From Thermomonas haemolytica (lineage in GTDB: Bacteria; Pseudomonadota; Gammaproteobacteria; Xanthomonadales; Xanthomonadaceae), in the NCBI RefSeq assembly GCF_004346265.1, contig NZ_SMAP01000004.1, forward strand, positions 1 to 64,000: a stretch of 64,000 bases of DNA, written 5' to 3'. Each line of letters opens with the position of its first letter. Position 1 is the stretch's first letter. Position numbers and translations under genes: made by a program. Shown piece after piece: positions 17,953-29,357 of the stretch. The notes beneath the pieces are model-generated. The model ran no database searches, was not told the DNA's origin, and was given only the letters and a program-made list of their open reading frames with translations.

Positions 17953-18576
17953 ATGGATCCGATCAAGAACCTCAACCTCGTCCCGATGGTGGTCGAGCAG
18001 ACCAGCCGCGGCGAGCGCGCGTACGACATCTATTCGCGCCTGCTGAAGGAGCGGGTGATCTTCCTGGTCGGCGGGATCGACGACCACGTGGCGAACGTGG
18101 TGGTGGCGCAGATGCTGTTCCTCGAGGCCGAGAACCCCGAGAAGGACATCAGCCTGTACATCAACTCCCCGGGCGGCATCGTGACGGCCGGCATGGCGAT
18201 CTACGACACCATGCAGTACATCAAGCCCGACGTGAGCACCATCTGCGTCGGCCAGGCCTGCTCGATGGGCGCGGTGCTGCTGGCCGCCGGTGCCGCCGGC
18301 AAGCGTTACGCGTTGCCCAATTCGCGGGTGATGATCCACCAGCCGCTGGGCGGCGCCCAGGGCCAGGCCGCCGACATCGACATCCAGGCACGCGAGATCC
18401 TGACCATGCGCGAGCGCCTCAACGAGATCCTGGCCCGCCACACCGGCCAGCCGATCGAGACCATCGCCCGCGACACCGACCGCGACAACTTCAAGAGCGC
18501 CGAGGCCGCCCGCGCGTACGGGCTGGTGGACGAGGTGCTGACGCGCCGGCCGGACGAGTCGATCCAGGCCTCCTGA
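17953..18576 (+). CDS. clpP: ATP-dependent Clp protease proteolytic subunit ClpP
   Basis: A 207-residue serine protease with catalytic Ser104 (GQACSMGAV) and His129 (MIHQPLGG); the Asp lies in the DTDRDNF segment. It forms the tetradecameric barrel that degrades substrates fed by ClpX, encoded 170 bp downstream. A GAAGAGCGAGACG ribosome-binding region precedes the start. Confidence 0.97.
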   Translation: MDPIKNLNLVPMVVEQTSRGERAYDIYSRLLKERVIFLVGGIDDHVANVVVAQMLFLEAENPEKDISLYINSPGGIVTAGMAIYDTMQYIKPDVSTICVGQACSMGAVLLAAGAAGKRYALPNSRVMIHQPLGGAQGQAADIDIQAREILTMRERLNEILARHTGQPIETIARDTDRDNFKSAEAARAYGLVDEVLTRRPDESIQAS

Positions 18577-18746
18577 TCCCCGGCCGGGGCCGCGGCGGTC
18601 GCCGCGCGCCCCTGCAGCCGGGCACGGCGCGGCCGTTACCGGTATCGTGCGGGCCGTGATTCCCCCATGCGGCACCCTGCCAGGCCCGGCGGGGCGCTGT
18701 GTTATCCTCGGGCCAAGGCCGCAGCAGTGCGGCGAGTGAGTGGCGA

Positions 18747-20036
18747 ATGAGCGAAGACCGTCAGGGACGCAATCCCAGCGACAGCGGCAAGATCCTGTAC
18801 TGCTCTTTCTGCGGGAAGAGCCAGCACGAGGTGCGCAAGCTGATCGCAGGCCCCAGCGTGTTCATTTGCGATGAATGCGTGGAGCTGTGCAACGACATCA
18901 TCCGCGAGGAGCTGGAGGAGAAGGCCCAGGCCAGCCGCAGCGCGCTGCCGAAGCCGCGGGAGATCCTCGAGGTGCTCGACCAGTACGTGATCGGTCAGCA
19001 GCGCGCCAAGAAGACGCTGGCGGTGGCGGTGTACAACCACTACAAGCGGATCGAGAGCCGCCAGAAGTCGGACGACGTCGAGCTGGCGAAGTCCAACATC
19101 CTGCTGGTGGGCCCGACCGGCTCGGGCAAGACGCTGCTGGCGGAGACGCTGGCGCGCATGCTCAACGTGCCGTTCACCATGGCCGATGCGACCACGCTGA
19201 CCGAAGCCGGCTACGTCGGCGAGGACGTGGAGAACATCATCCAGAAGCTGCTGCAGAAGTGCGATTACGACGTCGAAAGGGCGCAGCAGGGCATCGTCTA
19301 CATCGACGAGATCGACAAGATCAGCCGCAAGTCGGAGAACCCGTCGATCACCCGCGACGTGTCCGGCGAGGGCGTGCAGCAGGCGCTGCTGAAGCTGATC
19401 GAGGGCACCGTCGCCAGCGTGCCGCCGCAGGGCGGGCGCAAGCACCCGCAGCAGGAGTTCCTGCAGGTCGATACCCGCAACATCCTGTTCATCTGCGGCG
19501 GCGCGTTCGCCGGGCTGGACAAGGTGATCCAGCAGCGTTCCAGCGAATCCGGCGGCATCGGCTTCGGTGCCAAGGTCAAGAGCAGCGAGCGCAAGGCCGA
19601 CGTCGGCCAGGTGCTGGCCCAGGTGGAGCCGGAGGACCTCATCAAGTTCGGGCTGATCCCCGAGTTCGTCGGCCGCCTGCCGGTGGTCGCCACCCTCGAG
19701 GAGCTGGACGAGCAGGCCCTGATCAAGATCCTGACCGAGCCCAAGAACGCGATCACCAAGCAGTTCAAGCGCCTGTTCGAGATGGAGGGCGTGGAGCTGG
19801 AGATCCGCCCGGACGCGCTGGCGGCGATCGCGCGCAAGGCGCTCAAGCGCAAGACCGGTGCCCGCGGCCTGCGCACCATCGTCGAATCGGTGCTGCTCGA
19901 CACCATGTACGAGCTGCCGTCGCTGCAGAACGTCAGCAAGGTGGTGGTGGACGAGTCGGTGATCGAGCACAAGTCCGAGCCGTACCTGATCTACCAGAAC
20001 GTGCCGGCACCGGCCAAGGCGGCCGCGGCGGACTGA
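18747..20036 (+). CDS. clpX: ATP-dependent Clp protease ATPase subunit ClpX
   Basis: A 429-residue AAA+ unfoldase. The zinc-binding domain uses Cys19, Cys22, Cys41 and Cys44. Walker A is GPTGSGKT (122-129) and Walker B is YIDEIDK. The ClpP-binding loop has the IGF tripeptide (GGIGFGAK). Start: the ATG beginning MSEDRQG fits the family; the open frame begins 48 nt earlier in leader sequence. TATCCT at 18704-18709 is a possible -10. A SspB-type adaptor that works with ClpXP is encoded near the other end of the window. Confidence 0.97.
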   Translation: MSEDRQGRNPSDSGKILYCSFCGKSQHEVRKLIAGPSVFICDECVELCNDIIREELEEKAQASRSALPKPREILEVLDQYVIGQQRAKKTLAVAVYNHYKRIESRQKSDDVELAKSNILLVGPTGSGKTLLAETLARMLNVPFTMADATTLTEAGYVGEDVENIIQKLLQKCDYDVERAQQGIVYIDEIDKISRKSENPSITRDVSGEGVQQALLKLIEGTVASVPPQGGRKHPQQEFLQVDTRNILFICGGAFAGLDKVIQQRSSESGGIGFGAKVKSSERKADVGQVLAQVEPEDLIKFGLIPEFVGRLPVVATLEELDEQALIKILTEPKNAITKQFKRLFEMEGVELEIRPDALAAIARKALKRKTGARGLRTIVESVLLDTMYELPSLQNVSKVVVDESVIEHKSEPYLIYQNVPAPAKAAAAD

Positions 20037-20068
20037 CGCCGCCCCCGGCCAGTCCCGGTCCTTGCCCC

Positions 20069-20094
20069 CGAAGGCCGCCATCAGGCGGCCTTCG
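20069..20094 (+). terminator. Hairpin terminator after clpX
   Basis: An 11-bp perfect stem CGAAGGCCGCC/GGCGGCCTTCG with an ATCA loop, 33 bp after the clpX stop. The following T-run is short. Confidence 0.6.
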
Positions 20095-20158
20095 CCGTTG
20101 TGGGGCGGGCCTTCCAGGGCGCCGCCCCGTCACCCCCGCTCGGCGGCGGCAGCCGGTG

Positions 20159-20187
20159 CTTGCAACCGGCGCCCGCCAGCCCCATAA
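20159..20187 (+). promoter_or_regulatory. Sigma-32 (heat-shock) type promoter of lon
   Basis: CTTGCAA (20159-20165), a 14-nt spacer and CCCCATAA (20180-20187) closely match the RpoH consensus CTTGAAA/CCCCATNT. It lies 56 bp before the lon ATG and downstream of the clpX terminator, so lon can be induced by heat independently of clpX. Confidence 0.78.
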
Positions 20188-20242
20188 ACGGAGCACGGTG
20201 GCAGCCGTTGCCACCGCATGACGATTCCCGGAGCCTCCCCCC

Positions 20243-22726
<2,484 letters not shown>

Positions 22727-22803
22727 AACCGGCGAAAACCGCAGGGGTGGAGCTGGAATCCGGGACGGATCGCTGAAACCCGCGCCAGCATTGGCTTTCC
22801 GTG

Positions 22804-22832
22804 TTGCGAACCGGAAATGCCGCTGGTATAAG
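22804..22832 (+). promoter_or_regulatory. Sigma-70 type promoter of hup
   Basis: TTGCGA (22804-22809), a 17-bp spacer and TATAAG (22827-22832). It would give a leader of about 115 nt before the HU start codon. Confidence 0.65.
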
Positions 22833-22952
22833 GTGGGCAACCGCGGCGGCTGGGCCGGCGCCGCGGCAAGCCCGGGTCCACGGCAGGGGAGCGCCGCCGG
22901 ATCCGGTCAGCGCATTCTCCGCGTCACTTTCCGCAACGGAGCCAACAAGCAA

Positions 22953-23225
22953 ATGAACAAAGCCGAATTCATCGAAGCCGTCGCCGACCATGCCGAACTG
23001 ACCAAGGCCGACGCCGGCCGTGCCGTCGATGCGATGGTTGCCGCCATCACCAAGGCCCTGAAGAAGGGCGACACCGTGACCCTCGTGGGCTTCGGCACCT
23101 TCTCGGTGCGCAAGCGTGGTGCCCGCACCGGCCGCAACCCGCGCACCGGCGACACCATCAAGATCAAGGCCTCCAAGAACCCGGCGTTCAAGGCCGGCAA
23201 GGCGCTGAAGGACGCGGTCAACTGA
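22953..23225 (+). CDS. hupB: Histone-like DNA-binding protein HU
   Basis: A 90-residue HU protein: [11 protein letters not shown] at the N-terminus, the [10 protein letters not shown] beta-arm base, the RNPRTGDTI arm with the DNA-intercalating proline, and a C-terminal helix ending KDAVN. It bends and compacts DNA. The frame opens much earlier, but this ATG begins the canonical protein. Placed after lon as hupB is in E. coli, with its own promoter and terminator. Confidence 0.97.
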   Translation: MNKAEFIEAVADHAELTKADAGRAVDAMVAAITKALKKGDTVTLVGFGTFSVRKRGARTGRNPRTGDTIKIKASKNPAFKAGKALKDAVN

Positions 23226-23253
23226 TCGCCCGCCGGCTCGCGCCGGTGATCGG

Positions 23254-23281
23254 AAAGCCCGGCCTCGCGCCGGGCTTTTTC
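23254..23281 (+). terminator. Terminator after hup
   Basis: A 10-bp stem AAAGCCCGGC/GCCGGGCTTT with loop CTCGC, followed by a T-run; 28 bp after the HU stop codon. Confidence 0.85.
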
Positions 23282-23291
23282 GTTGCGGGTG

Positions 23292-23320
23292 TTCCGTTGC
23301 GGCACCCGCGCGGCGATAAT
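23292..23320 (+). promoter_or_regulatory. Possible promoter of tRNA-Val
   Basis: GATAAT (23315-23320) lies 10 bp before the tRNA; TTCCGT is 17 bp upstream as a weak -35. The -10 is convincing, the -35 less so. Confidence 0.42.
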
Positions 23321-23329
23321 GCGCGGCCC

Positions 23330-23404
23330 GGGCACTTAGCTCAGCGGTAGAGCGGCTCCCTTACAAGGAGCGGGTCGGGGGTTCGATCCCCTCAGTGCCC
23401 ACCA
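23330..23404 (+). tRNA. tRNA-Val(UAC)
   Basis: A 75-nt tRNA with acceptor GGGCACT/AGTGCCC, anticodon loop CTTACAA (UAC, valine GUA) and encoded CCA. Its last 49 nt, from the anticodon stem to CCA, are repeated exactly at 24575-24623, so it has served as an integration site while remaining intact. Confidence 0.97.
23356..23404 (+). repeat. Left attachment-site copy (inside intact tRNA-Val)
   Basis: 49 bp identical to 24575-24623. It begins in the anticodon stem and ends with the encoded CCA. The bases on either side differ between the two copies, which fixes the repeat length. Confidence 0.9.
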
Positions 23405-23641
23405 ATAAAACAACGGGTTAGGTGCGTCGGCGCGGCATCTCCCTAATATTTTCCCTACAAATCGCGTCTTCGCCCGATGTTCCAGGGGGGGGCGTCAACC
23501 ACGGGTAACTCGTGGTCATAGGAACGCCTGACGCAAGACCGGCAATGCACGCATGGCGGTGGTCTTGGGGGCTTGGTGCCTCGGTTGCGGGCACGCATCG
23601 GCCTTGGCTATGGTTGGACTTTCAGGGAGCAGGGGAAGGCT

Positions 23642-24442
23642 ATGGCAGGTGTTCCGAAGCGGGTGTCCGAACGCATCGTGGCGGGCGTGAAGCGCTATCA
23701 GCCGATCCTGGCCGGCGCGCGATCCCGGGATGTAGGTGAAGCCGACACCGTTACCATCATCAAGGACATGCTGGCCGACGTCTTCGGGTACGACAAATAC
23801 TCGGACGTCACCTCAGAGCATTCCATTCGCGGCACGTTCTGCGATCTTGCGATCAAGATCGACGGGCAGCTGCAGACCCTGATCGAGGTGAAGGCGATCG
23901 GGCTGGACCTGAAGGATTCGCACGTCAAGCAAGCCATCGACTACGCGGCCAACCAGGGCGTGGACTGGGTGGCACTGACCAACGGCATCACCTGGCGCAT
24001 CTACCGCCTGATCTTCGCCAAGCCCATCGACTTCGAGCTGGTGCTGGAGTTCGACTTCTGCGCGATCAGCACCCGCAGCGACGCCGACATGGAGCTGCTG
24101 TACCTGCTCTGCAAGGAAGGCTGGCAGCGCTCCATGCTGGGCGAGTACCACAACCAGAAGCAGGCGCTGTCGCGTTTCTTCATCAGCGCCATGCTGCAGA
24201 CCGACCCGGTCCTCGATGTGGTCCGCAAGGAACTCCGCCGCATGTCGCCGGACGTGCGCATCGACAACCAGCAGATCCGGGACGTTCTGCTGGCCGAAGT
24301 GCTGAAGCGCGAGGTCATCGAAGGCGAGAAGGCCGAGGAGGCGAGGAAGAAGCTGGCGCGCAGCGCCGCCAAGGTCGCCAAGGCAAAAGCATCAAAGGCC
24401 TCCTCCGGGCCGGCTCCTGACCCCGCGGAGCCGGCTGAGTAG
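23642..24442 (+). CDS. HsdR N-terminal-like nuclease domain protein in the tRNA-Val element
   Basis: A 266-residue protein resembling the N-terminal nuclease domain of type I restriction subunit HsdR, without the helicase part. A PD-(D/E)xK core is visible: Asp in TFCDLAI (about residue 71) and Glu-Val-Lys in LIEVKAIG (about 84-90), then VKQAIDYAANQGVDWVALTN, the conserved helix and strand. The C-terminus (about 225-266) is a charged Lys/Ala helix. It stands alone: no HsdM, HsdS or helicase nearby. Its cargo position suggests a defence or element-maintenance role, but this is inference; stand-alone HsdR-N proteins have no settled function. Start chosen at MAGVPKR; 23573 is possible. Confidence 0.75.
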   Translation: MAGVPKRVSERIVAGVKRYQPILAGARSRDVGEADTVTIIKDMLADVFGYDKYSDVTSEHSIRGTFCDLAIKIDGQLQTLIEVKAIGLDLKDSHVKQAIDYAANQGVDWVALTNGITWRIYRLIFAKPIDFELVLEFDFCAISTRSDADMELLYLLCKEGWQRSMLGEYHNQKQALSRFFISAMLQTDPVLDVVRKELRRMSPDVRIDNQQIRDVLLAEVLKREVIEGEKAEEARKKLARSAAKVAKAKASKASSGPAPDPAEPAE

Positions 24443-24574
24443 TCCCGACGGAGCCGCCGCCGGGCGTGTTGCCTCCCTACAATAGAATGGTGCGGCACTC
24501 TGCAGAGCATGTTCCACGGATGGCGCTCCCTAAATGGAGGCGTTCTAAGTGCCTGTCACAGCGACAGGTCGCCA

Positions 24575-24623
24575 CTCCCTTACAAGGAGCGGGTCGGGGG
24601 TTCGATCCCCTCAGTGCCCACCA
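24575..24623 (+). repeat. Right attachment-site copy (3' part of tRNA-Val)
   Basis: 49 bp identical to the 3' part of tRNA-Val. It lacks the acceptor 5' strand and D arm, so it is not a functional tRNA. It marks the right end of the element. Confidence 0.9.
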
Positions 24624-24668
24624 GTCCGGCACCGCCCGTCGCGGGTGTTCGGTGTAAGCAGAAAAGAG

Positions 24669-24696
24669 TTGCGCTCGCGCGAAAGGTCGGTATACT
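24669..24696 (+). promoter_or_regulatory. Promoter of tRNA-Asp
   Basis: TTGCGC (24669-24674), 16-bp spacer, TATACT (24691-24696), 14 bp before the tRNA 5' end. Confidence 0.65.
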
Positions 24697-24710
24697 TGCG
24701 GGCTCACAGC

Positions 24711-24787
24711 GGAGTGGTAGTTCAGTCGGTTAGAATGCTGGCCTGTCACGCCGGAGGTCGCGGGTTCGAGTCCCGTCCACTCCGCCA
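24711..24787 (+). tRNA. tRNA-Asp(GUC)
   Basis: A 77-nt tRNA with acceptor GGAGTGG/CCACTCC, anticodon loop CTGTCAC (GUC) and encoded CCA. Followed by a strong terminator. Confidence 0.97.
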
Positions 24788-24790
24788 GTC

Positions 24791-24832
24791 GAAAGCAAAA
24801 GCCCCGCAGCGATGCGGGGTTTTTTTGCTTTC
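24791..24832 (+). terminator. Terminator after tRNA-Asp
   Basis: Stem CCCCGCA/TGCGGGG with GCGA loop and a run of seven T; an outer A-rich/T-rich arm (GAAAGCAAAA/TTTTGCTTTC) extends the pairing. Confidence 0.9.
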
Positions 24833-24908
24833 CGGCCTGCGCCGCGGGGCGGCCGGGCGCGCGCGGCTCGGGTAAACTTGCCGGCTACGCCTCATTCCTG
24901 GTCCGCCC

Positions 24909-26885
24909 ATGCTGCAGAAACTCCGCGACAAGACCACCGGCTGGATCGCCGGCACCATCCTCACGATCGTGACGATCCCGTTCGCCTTCTTCGGGGTGGA
25001 GTCGTACATGTCGCAGCGGGTGGAGACCTACGTCGCCCGCATCGCGCAGCCGCCGTCGTGGTGGAAGTCCGCGCCCCAGGTCTGGCCGGTGACCTACCTG
25101 TGGCACATCGAGGACATCGACGCGCAGGAGTTCAAGGAGCGCCTGGAGAACGCCCGCATCAACATGCGCAACGCGCAGGGCGAGAACTTCGATGCCAAGG
25201 CGTTCGAGTCGGTGGAGAACAAGCGCCGGGTGCTGGATGCGCTGATCGACGAGCGCCTGATGCGGATGACGGCGCACAACGACGGCATCGTCGTCAGCGA
25301 CGCGGAAGTGGCCGACAACATCCGCCAGATCCCCGAGTTCCAGGTCGATGGCGCATTCAACGCAGACCGCTACCAGATGCTGCTGGCCTCGCAGAACCCG
25401 CCGCTGACGCCGCGCGCGTTCGAGGCCAAGGTGCGCGAGGACCTCGCCACCAACCTGATCCCGGCGCGGATCGCGCGTTCGGCCTTCGTCACCGATCTCG
25501 AGCTGGACCGCCTGATGCGCCTGCTGGGCGAGCACCGCGACGTGTCCTTCGTCGCCATCCCGGCCCCGGCGGCGGATACCGCGCCGGTGACGGATGCCGA
25601 AATCGACGCGTTCTACAAGGCCCACAAGGACGAATACCGCAGCCCGGAGATGGTGCGCCTGGAGTACGTCGAGGTCGACGGCAATACGCTGCCGGCACCG
25701 GCGGCCGACGAGGCGGCGCTGCGCAAGCGCTACCAGGACGAGATCGCCAAGTTCTCCAGCCCCGAGAAGCGCGAGGTGTCGCACATCCTGGTGCAGGTGG
25801 CGGCGAACGCCAGCGAAGCCGACAAGAAGGCGGCCGAGGCGCGCGCCGCCAAGCTCGCCGCCGAAGCGCGTGCGCCGGGCGCCGATTTCGCGGCGCTGGC
25901 GCGGGCCAATTCCGATGACACCGGCTCCAAGGCCGCTGGTGGTGATCTCGGCTGGATCACCAAGGGCAGCGGCATGCCCGGCGCGTTCGACGATGCGGCG
26001 TTCGCGATGCAACCGGGCGAGGTGCGCGGGCCGGTCAAGACCGATTTCGGTTGGCACATCATCAAACTGAACCAAGTCCAGCCGGGTACGCAGCGCTCGT
26101 TCGAGGATGTGCGCCCCGAGCTCGAGAAGGAGCTGCAGGAAGGTGGCCGCGAGCAGGCGTTCAACGAGCTGACCGGCAAGCTGGTGGACGCGGTGTTCAA
26201 GAACCCGACCTCGCTGGCGCCGGCGGCCAAGGCGCTGGGCCTGCAGGTGCAGACCACGCCGGTGTTCAGCCGCGCCGGCGCGCCGGGCATCGCCAGCGAA
26301 CCCAAGGTGCTGCGCGCCGCATTCTCGGATGCGCTGGTGCAGGACGGCACCGCCAGCGATCCGATCGAACTCGGGCCGCTGCGCACGGTGCTGATCCGGG
26401 TGATCGAGCACCAGCCCGAGCAGGTGCAGCCGTTGGCGCAGGTGCGCGCCGCGGTGGTGGCCTCGATCCGCGCCGAGCGCGAGCGCAAGGCGGCGGATGC
26501 CGCAGCCGAGGCGCTGCTGAAGGCCGCGCGCACGCAGGGCCTGGACGCGGCTGCCGCCGCCGCCGGGCTGGCGGTGGCCAGGCTCGACGACCTGCCGCGC
26601 CGCAGCCCCGCGCCGGTGCCGCCGCAGCCGCTGGTGGAGGCGTTCTTCAACGTGCCGCGCCCGCAGAAGGATGCGCCGGTGCTGGGCAAGACCCGCGCCG
26701 GCGGCCAGCTGGTGGTGTTCGCGGTGCGCGCGGCGCGCGATGGCGACATCGGCCAGGTGACGCCGCAGGAGCGCGCGCAGTTGCGTACGCAGGTGGCCGC
26801 CTCGATCGGCGCGCAGGCCCAGGACGCTTTCATCCGGGCCGTGCGTAAGCACTACGTGATCAAGGTCGCGGAAGACCGGTTGTAA
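24909..26885 (+). CDS. ppiD: Membrane-anchored peptidyl-prolyl isomerase PpiD
   Basis: A 658-residue periplasmic folding factor anchored by one N-terminal transmembrane segment (about 13-31, the MLQKLRDKTTGWIAG start is typical). A SurA-N-like chaperone region follows, then a parvulin domain at roughly 288-395 (REVSHILVQV to DFGWHIIKLN). The C-terminal chaperone part completes the protein. It assists outer-membrane and secreted proteins at the Sec translocon. Position after hup and the tRNAs is the usual order in this family. Confidence 0.93.
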   Translation: MLQKLRDKTTGWIAGTILTIVTIPFAFFGVESYMSQRVETYVARIAQPPSWWKSAPQVWPVTYLWHIEDIDAQEFKERLENARINMRNAQGENFDAKAFESVENKRRVLDALIDERLMRMTAHNDGIVVSDAEVADNIRQIPEFQVDGAFNADRYQMLLASQNPPLTPRAFEAKVREDLATNLIPARIARSAFVTDLELDRLMRLLGEHRDVSFVAIPAPAADTAPVTDAEIDAFYKAHKDEYRSPEMVRLEYVEVDGNTLPAPAADEAALRKRYQDEIAKFSSPEKREVSHILVQVAANASEADKKAAEARAAKLAAEARAPGADFAALARANSDDTGSKAAGGDLGWITKGSGMPGAFDDAAFAMQPGEVRGPVKTDFGWHIIKLNQVQPGTQRSFEDVRPELEKELQEGGREQAFNELTGKLVDAVFKNPTSLAPAAKALGLQVQTTPVFSRAGAPGIASEPKVLRAAFSDALVQDGTASDPIELGPLRTVLIRVIEHQPEQVQPLAQVRAAVVASIRAERERKAADAAAEALLKAARTQGLDAAAAAAGLAVARLDDLPRRSPAPVPPQPLVEAFFNVPRPQKDAPVLGKTRAGGQLVVFAVRAARDGDIGQVTPQERAQLRTQVAASIGAQAQDAFIRAVRKHYVIKVAEDRL

Positions 26886-26912
26886 GCCGGTCGCCCGCAA
26901 CCGCTGGCTGCA

Positions 26913-26947
26913 ACGCAGAACGCCCGGCAATGCCGGGCGTTCTGCGT
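26913..26947. terminator. Bidirectional terminator between ppiD and fabI
   Basis: A perfect 16-bp stem (26913-26928 with 26932-26947) and an AAT loop, between convergent genes. Confidence 0.8.
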
Positions 26948-26975
26948 CATGGGCGGATGCCCGGGTTGGGCGCGG

Positions 26976-27764
26976 TCACTCGATCCCGCTCATCCCCATG
27001 ATGTTGTAGCCGGCGTCCACGTAGGTGATCTCGCCGGTGATGCCCGCGGCCAGGTCCGAGCACAGGAACGCCGCGGTATTGCCGACGTCCTCGATGGTGA
27101 CCACCCGGCGCAGCGGCGCCACCGCCTCGAACTGGCTGAGCATCTTGCGGAAGTTGGCTACGCCGCTGGCGGCGAGCGTACGGATCGGGCCGGCCGAGAT
27201 CGCGTTCACGCGGGTGCCCTCCGGGCCCAGCGCCATCGCCATGTAGCGCACGATCGCTTCCAGCGAGGCCTTGGCCACGCCCATCGTGTTGTAGTTGGCC
27301 AGCGCGCGCTCGGCGCCGAGGTAGGACAGGGTGAGGATGCTGCCGTTGCGGCCCTTCATCAGCGGGCGCGCGGCCTTGCCCAGTGCGGCCAGCGAGTAGG
27401 CGCTGATGTCGTGCGCGATGTGGTAGCGCTCGCGGTTGATGCCATCGAGGAAGTCACCCTCGATGGCCTCGCGCGGGGCGAACGCGATGCAGTGCACCAG
27501 GATGTCGAAGCCGTCGCTCCAGTGCTTGCCCAGCTCCGCGAAGCAGGCGTCGATCTGCTCGTCCGAGGCCACGTCCAGCGGCAGCACGATCTTGCTGCCG
27601 TACCCGGCGGCGGCGTCCTCGACCCGCGATTTCAGCTTCTCGTTCTGGTAGGTCAGCGCCAGCTCGGCACCTTCGCGATGAAACGCGTCGGCGATGCCGG
27701 TGGCGATCGAACGCTGGCTGGCGATGCCGGTGACCAGCGCGCGCTTGCCTTGCAGGAATCCCAT
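26976..27764 (-). CDS. fabI: Enoyl-[acyl-carrier-protein] reductase FabI
   Basis: A 262-residue NADH-dependent enoyl-ACP reductase of the short-chain dehydrogenase superfamily; it does the last step of each fatty-acid elongation cycle. The FabI-type cofactor loop [11 protein letters not shown] (13-23) and active-site Tyr148, Tyr158 and Lys165 (Y-x6-K) are present. A clear ribosome-binding site AAGGAGAAACC precedes the ATG; 39 nt of extra open frame upstream are ignored. Confidence 0.95.
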   Translation of the reverse strand: MGFLQGKRALVTGIASQRSIATGIADAFHREGAELALTYQNEKLKSRVEDAAAGYGSKIVLPLDVASDEQIDACFAELGKHWSDGFDILVHCIAFAPREAIEGDFLDGINRERYHIAHDISAYSLAALGKAARPLMKGRNGSILTLSYLGAERALANYNTMGVAKASLEAIVRYMAMALGPEGTRVNAISAGPIRTLAASGVANFRKMLSQFEAVAPLRRVVTIEDVGNTAAFLCSDLAAGITGEITYVDAGYNIMGMSGIE

Positions 27765-27877
27765 GGTTTCTCCTTGATGATGCGATGTGCGCGTATGGCG
27801 CACCGAGTCAATGCGCTAGTGTGCCTTGCGCGCCCGGCCGCGGCCAGTGTGCGCGACCGTACGGAAGCGGCGGGCGA

Positions 27878-28639
27878 TCAGGCGCGGAAGCCGTCCTTCC
27901 AGGCCCGCAGCGTGCCGAACACGGCTGCGGCATCCGCCAGCGGATGGCCGGCATGCGCCTCGGCCGCCGCGCGCACCGCCGGGACGTCGCAGCGCAGGAA
28001 CGGATTGCAGGCGCGCTCTTCGGCAAGCGTGGTCGGCAGGGTGGGGCGGCCCGCGGCGCGCAGGGCGCGTACTTCGGCCACGCGCTCGCGCAGCGCTGGG
28101 TTTCCGGGCTCGACCGTCTGCGCGAATACCGCGTTGGCCAGCGTGTACTCGTGCGCGCAGCACACGCGGGTGTCGCCGGGCAGCGCGGCCAGCCGCGCCA
28201 GCGAGGCCTGCATCTGCGGTGGCGTGCCTTCGAACATGCGCCCGCAGCCCAGGCTGAACAGGGTGTCGCCGCAGAACAGCAGGCCCTCGCCGTGGTAGGC
28301 CACGTGGCTGCGGGTGTGGCCGGGCACGGCCAGGACCTCGAAGTGCCAGTCGCCGATCGCCAGCCGTTCGCCGTCGGCCACGCGCCGGGTGGCCTGCGGG
28401 ATGCGGTCGTCGTGCGGGGCGAACACCGGGGTGTCCGGCCAGCGTGCCAGCAGCGCGGCGACGCCGCCGATATGGTCGCCGTGGTGGTGGGTGAGCAGGA
28501 TGGCCAGCGGCGGCGCATCGCCCAGTGCCGCCAGCACCGGAGAGGCATCGCCCGGATCGACCACCAGCGCGCGACCGCAGTCGTCACGCAGCAGCCAGAT
28601 GTAGTTGTCGTCGAACGCGGGCAGGCACTGCAGCGGCAT
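27878..28639 (-). CDS. gloB: Hydroxyacylglutathione hydrolase (glyoxalase II)
   Basis: A 253-residue metallo-beta-lactamase-fold thioesterase. The binuclear metal motif is HHHGDH (51-56), with further ligands in PGHTRSH, CGDTLFS and HEYT. It hydrolyses S-D-lactoylglutathione in methylglyoxal detoxification. Divergent from the YafS-like gene, as in E. coli (gloB-yafS-rnhA-dnaQ region). The ATG at 28639 starts the canonical [15 protein letters not shown]. Confidence 0.95.
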   Translation of the reverse strand: MPLQCLPAFDDNYIWLLRDDCGRALVVDPGDASPVLAALGDAPPLAILLTHHHGDHIGGVAALLARWPDTPVFAPHDDRIPQATRRVADGERLAIGDWHFEVLAVPGHTRSHVAYHGEGLLFCGDTLFSLGCGRMFEGTPPQMQASLARLAALPGDTRVCCAHEYTLANAVFAQTVEPGNPALRERVAEVRALRAAGRPTLPTTLAEERACNPFLRCDVPAVRAAAEAHAGHPLADAAAVFGTLRAWKDGFRA

Positions 28640-28685
28640 TTGTCCAGTCGTGACGGGGGGCGGGCTTTCCCGCAGAATCCCCACC

Positions 28686-29357
28686 ATGCCGTCCCCCCGT
28701 CCATCGCGTCAATCCGAGGCCGCGCCCGCCGAGGCCTGGTTCGCCAGTGCGGCCGGACAGGCCCTGCTGGCCAGCGAAGCCGCCGGGGTGGGCGATGCGC
28801 TGCGCCAGCGCCCGGGCCAGGCCGCGCTATGGCTGGCGCCGCCGGCGGTCGATCTGCTGGATGCGGAAGGCGATGCATGGGCCTTGCGCCTGCGTTGCCA
28901 CGGCACCGGCTTCGATGGCGCCCTGCGCTGCGGCCTGCCGTTGCCGCTGGCCAGCGAGGCCTGCGCGGTGGTGGTGCTGCAGCACGTGCTGGACGCGGGC
29001 CCGGCGGATGCCGCGCGGCCGCTGCTGGAGGAGTGCGCGCGGGTGCTGGTGCCCGGCGGCTGGCTGTGGCTGTTCGCGCTGAATCCGCTGTCACCCTACC
29101 GCTGGCAGTGGCGCGGGCAGGGGCTGGCGGCGCGCGAGCCGATCAGCTGGCGCCGCCGCCTGCGCGCGGCTGGGCTGACGCCGGATGCGGTCACGCTGGG
29201 GCTGGGCCCGGTGTGGGCGGTGGCGGCCGCGGCGGGCGAGCAGGAAGGCGCTGGCCTGCGCGCCGGCTACCTGCTGCGCGCCGAGAAGCGGGTGCGCGCG
29301 ATGACCCCGCTGCGCCGCCAGCGCGCCCTGCGCTGGCAGGCGGAGCCCTCGGCATGA
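28686..29357 (+). CDS. YafS-like methyltransferase-fold protein
   Basis: A 223-residue protein in the yafS position between gloB and rnhA. It has the later part of a class I methyltransferase fold ([11 protein letters not shown], then [22 protein letters not shown]) but I see no glycine-rich SAM-binding motif I before it, so activity is doubtful. A CAGAAT -10-like element (28673-28678) ends 7 nt before the ATG, which suggests a leaderless transcript. Its stop overlaps rnhA (ATGA). Confidence 0.7.
   Translation: MPSPRPSRQSEAAPAEAWFASAAGQALLASEAAGVGDALRQRPGQAALWLAPPAVDLLDAEGDAWALRLRCHGTGFDGALRCGLPLPLASEACAVVVLQHVLDAGPADAARPLLEECARVLVPGGWLWLFALNPLSPYRWQWRGQGLAAREPISWRRRLRAAGLTPDAVTLGLGPVWAVAAAAGEQEGAGLRAGYLLRAEKRVRAMTPLRRQRALRWQAEPSA

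Larger units (their letters stand above)
23356..24623 (+). mobile_element. Small integrative element in tRNA-Val, no integrase, one nuclease-like gene
   Basis: Identical 49-bp direct repeats (23356-23404 and 24575-24623) bound a 1.2 kb segment inserted between tRNA-Val and tRNA-Asp. The repeat is the 3' part of tRNA-Val, a classic tyrosine-recombinase target. Near both ends are copies of TCCCTA(A/C): 23440, 23452, 24474 and 24527; the two inner ones share TCCCTACAA exactly. These look like integrase arm sites (inference). Small hairpins occur at 23498-23516 and 24552-24568. The only gene is the HsdR-N-like CDS at 23642. G+C of the flanks is visibly lower than the host. No integrase is present, so it is a remnant or a non-autonomous element. 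Confidence 0.78.

Noticed and set aside
24575-24623. A second tRNA-Val gene
   Set aside because: Only the 3' 49 nt are present; the 5' acceptor strand and D arm are missing. It is the right attachment-site copy.
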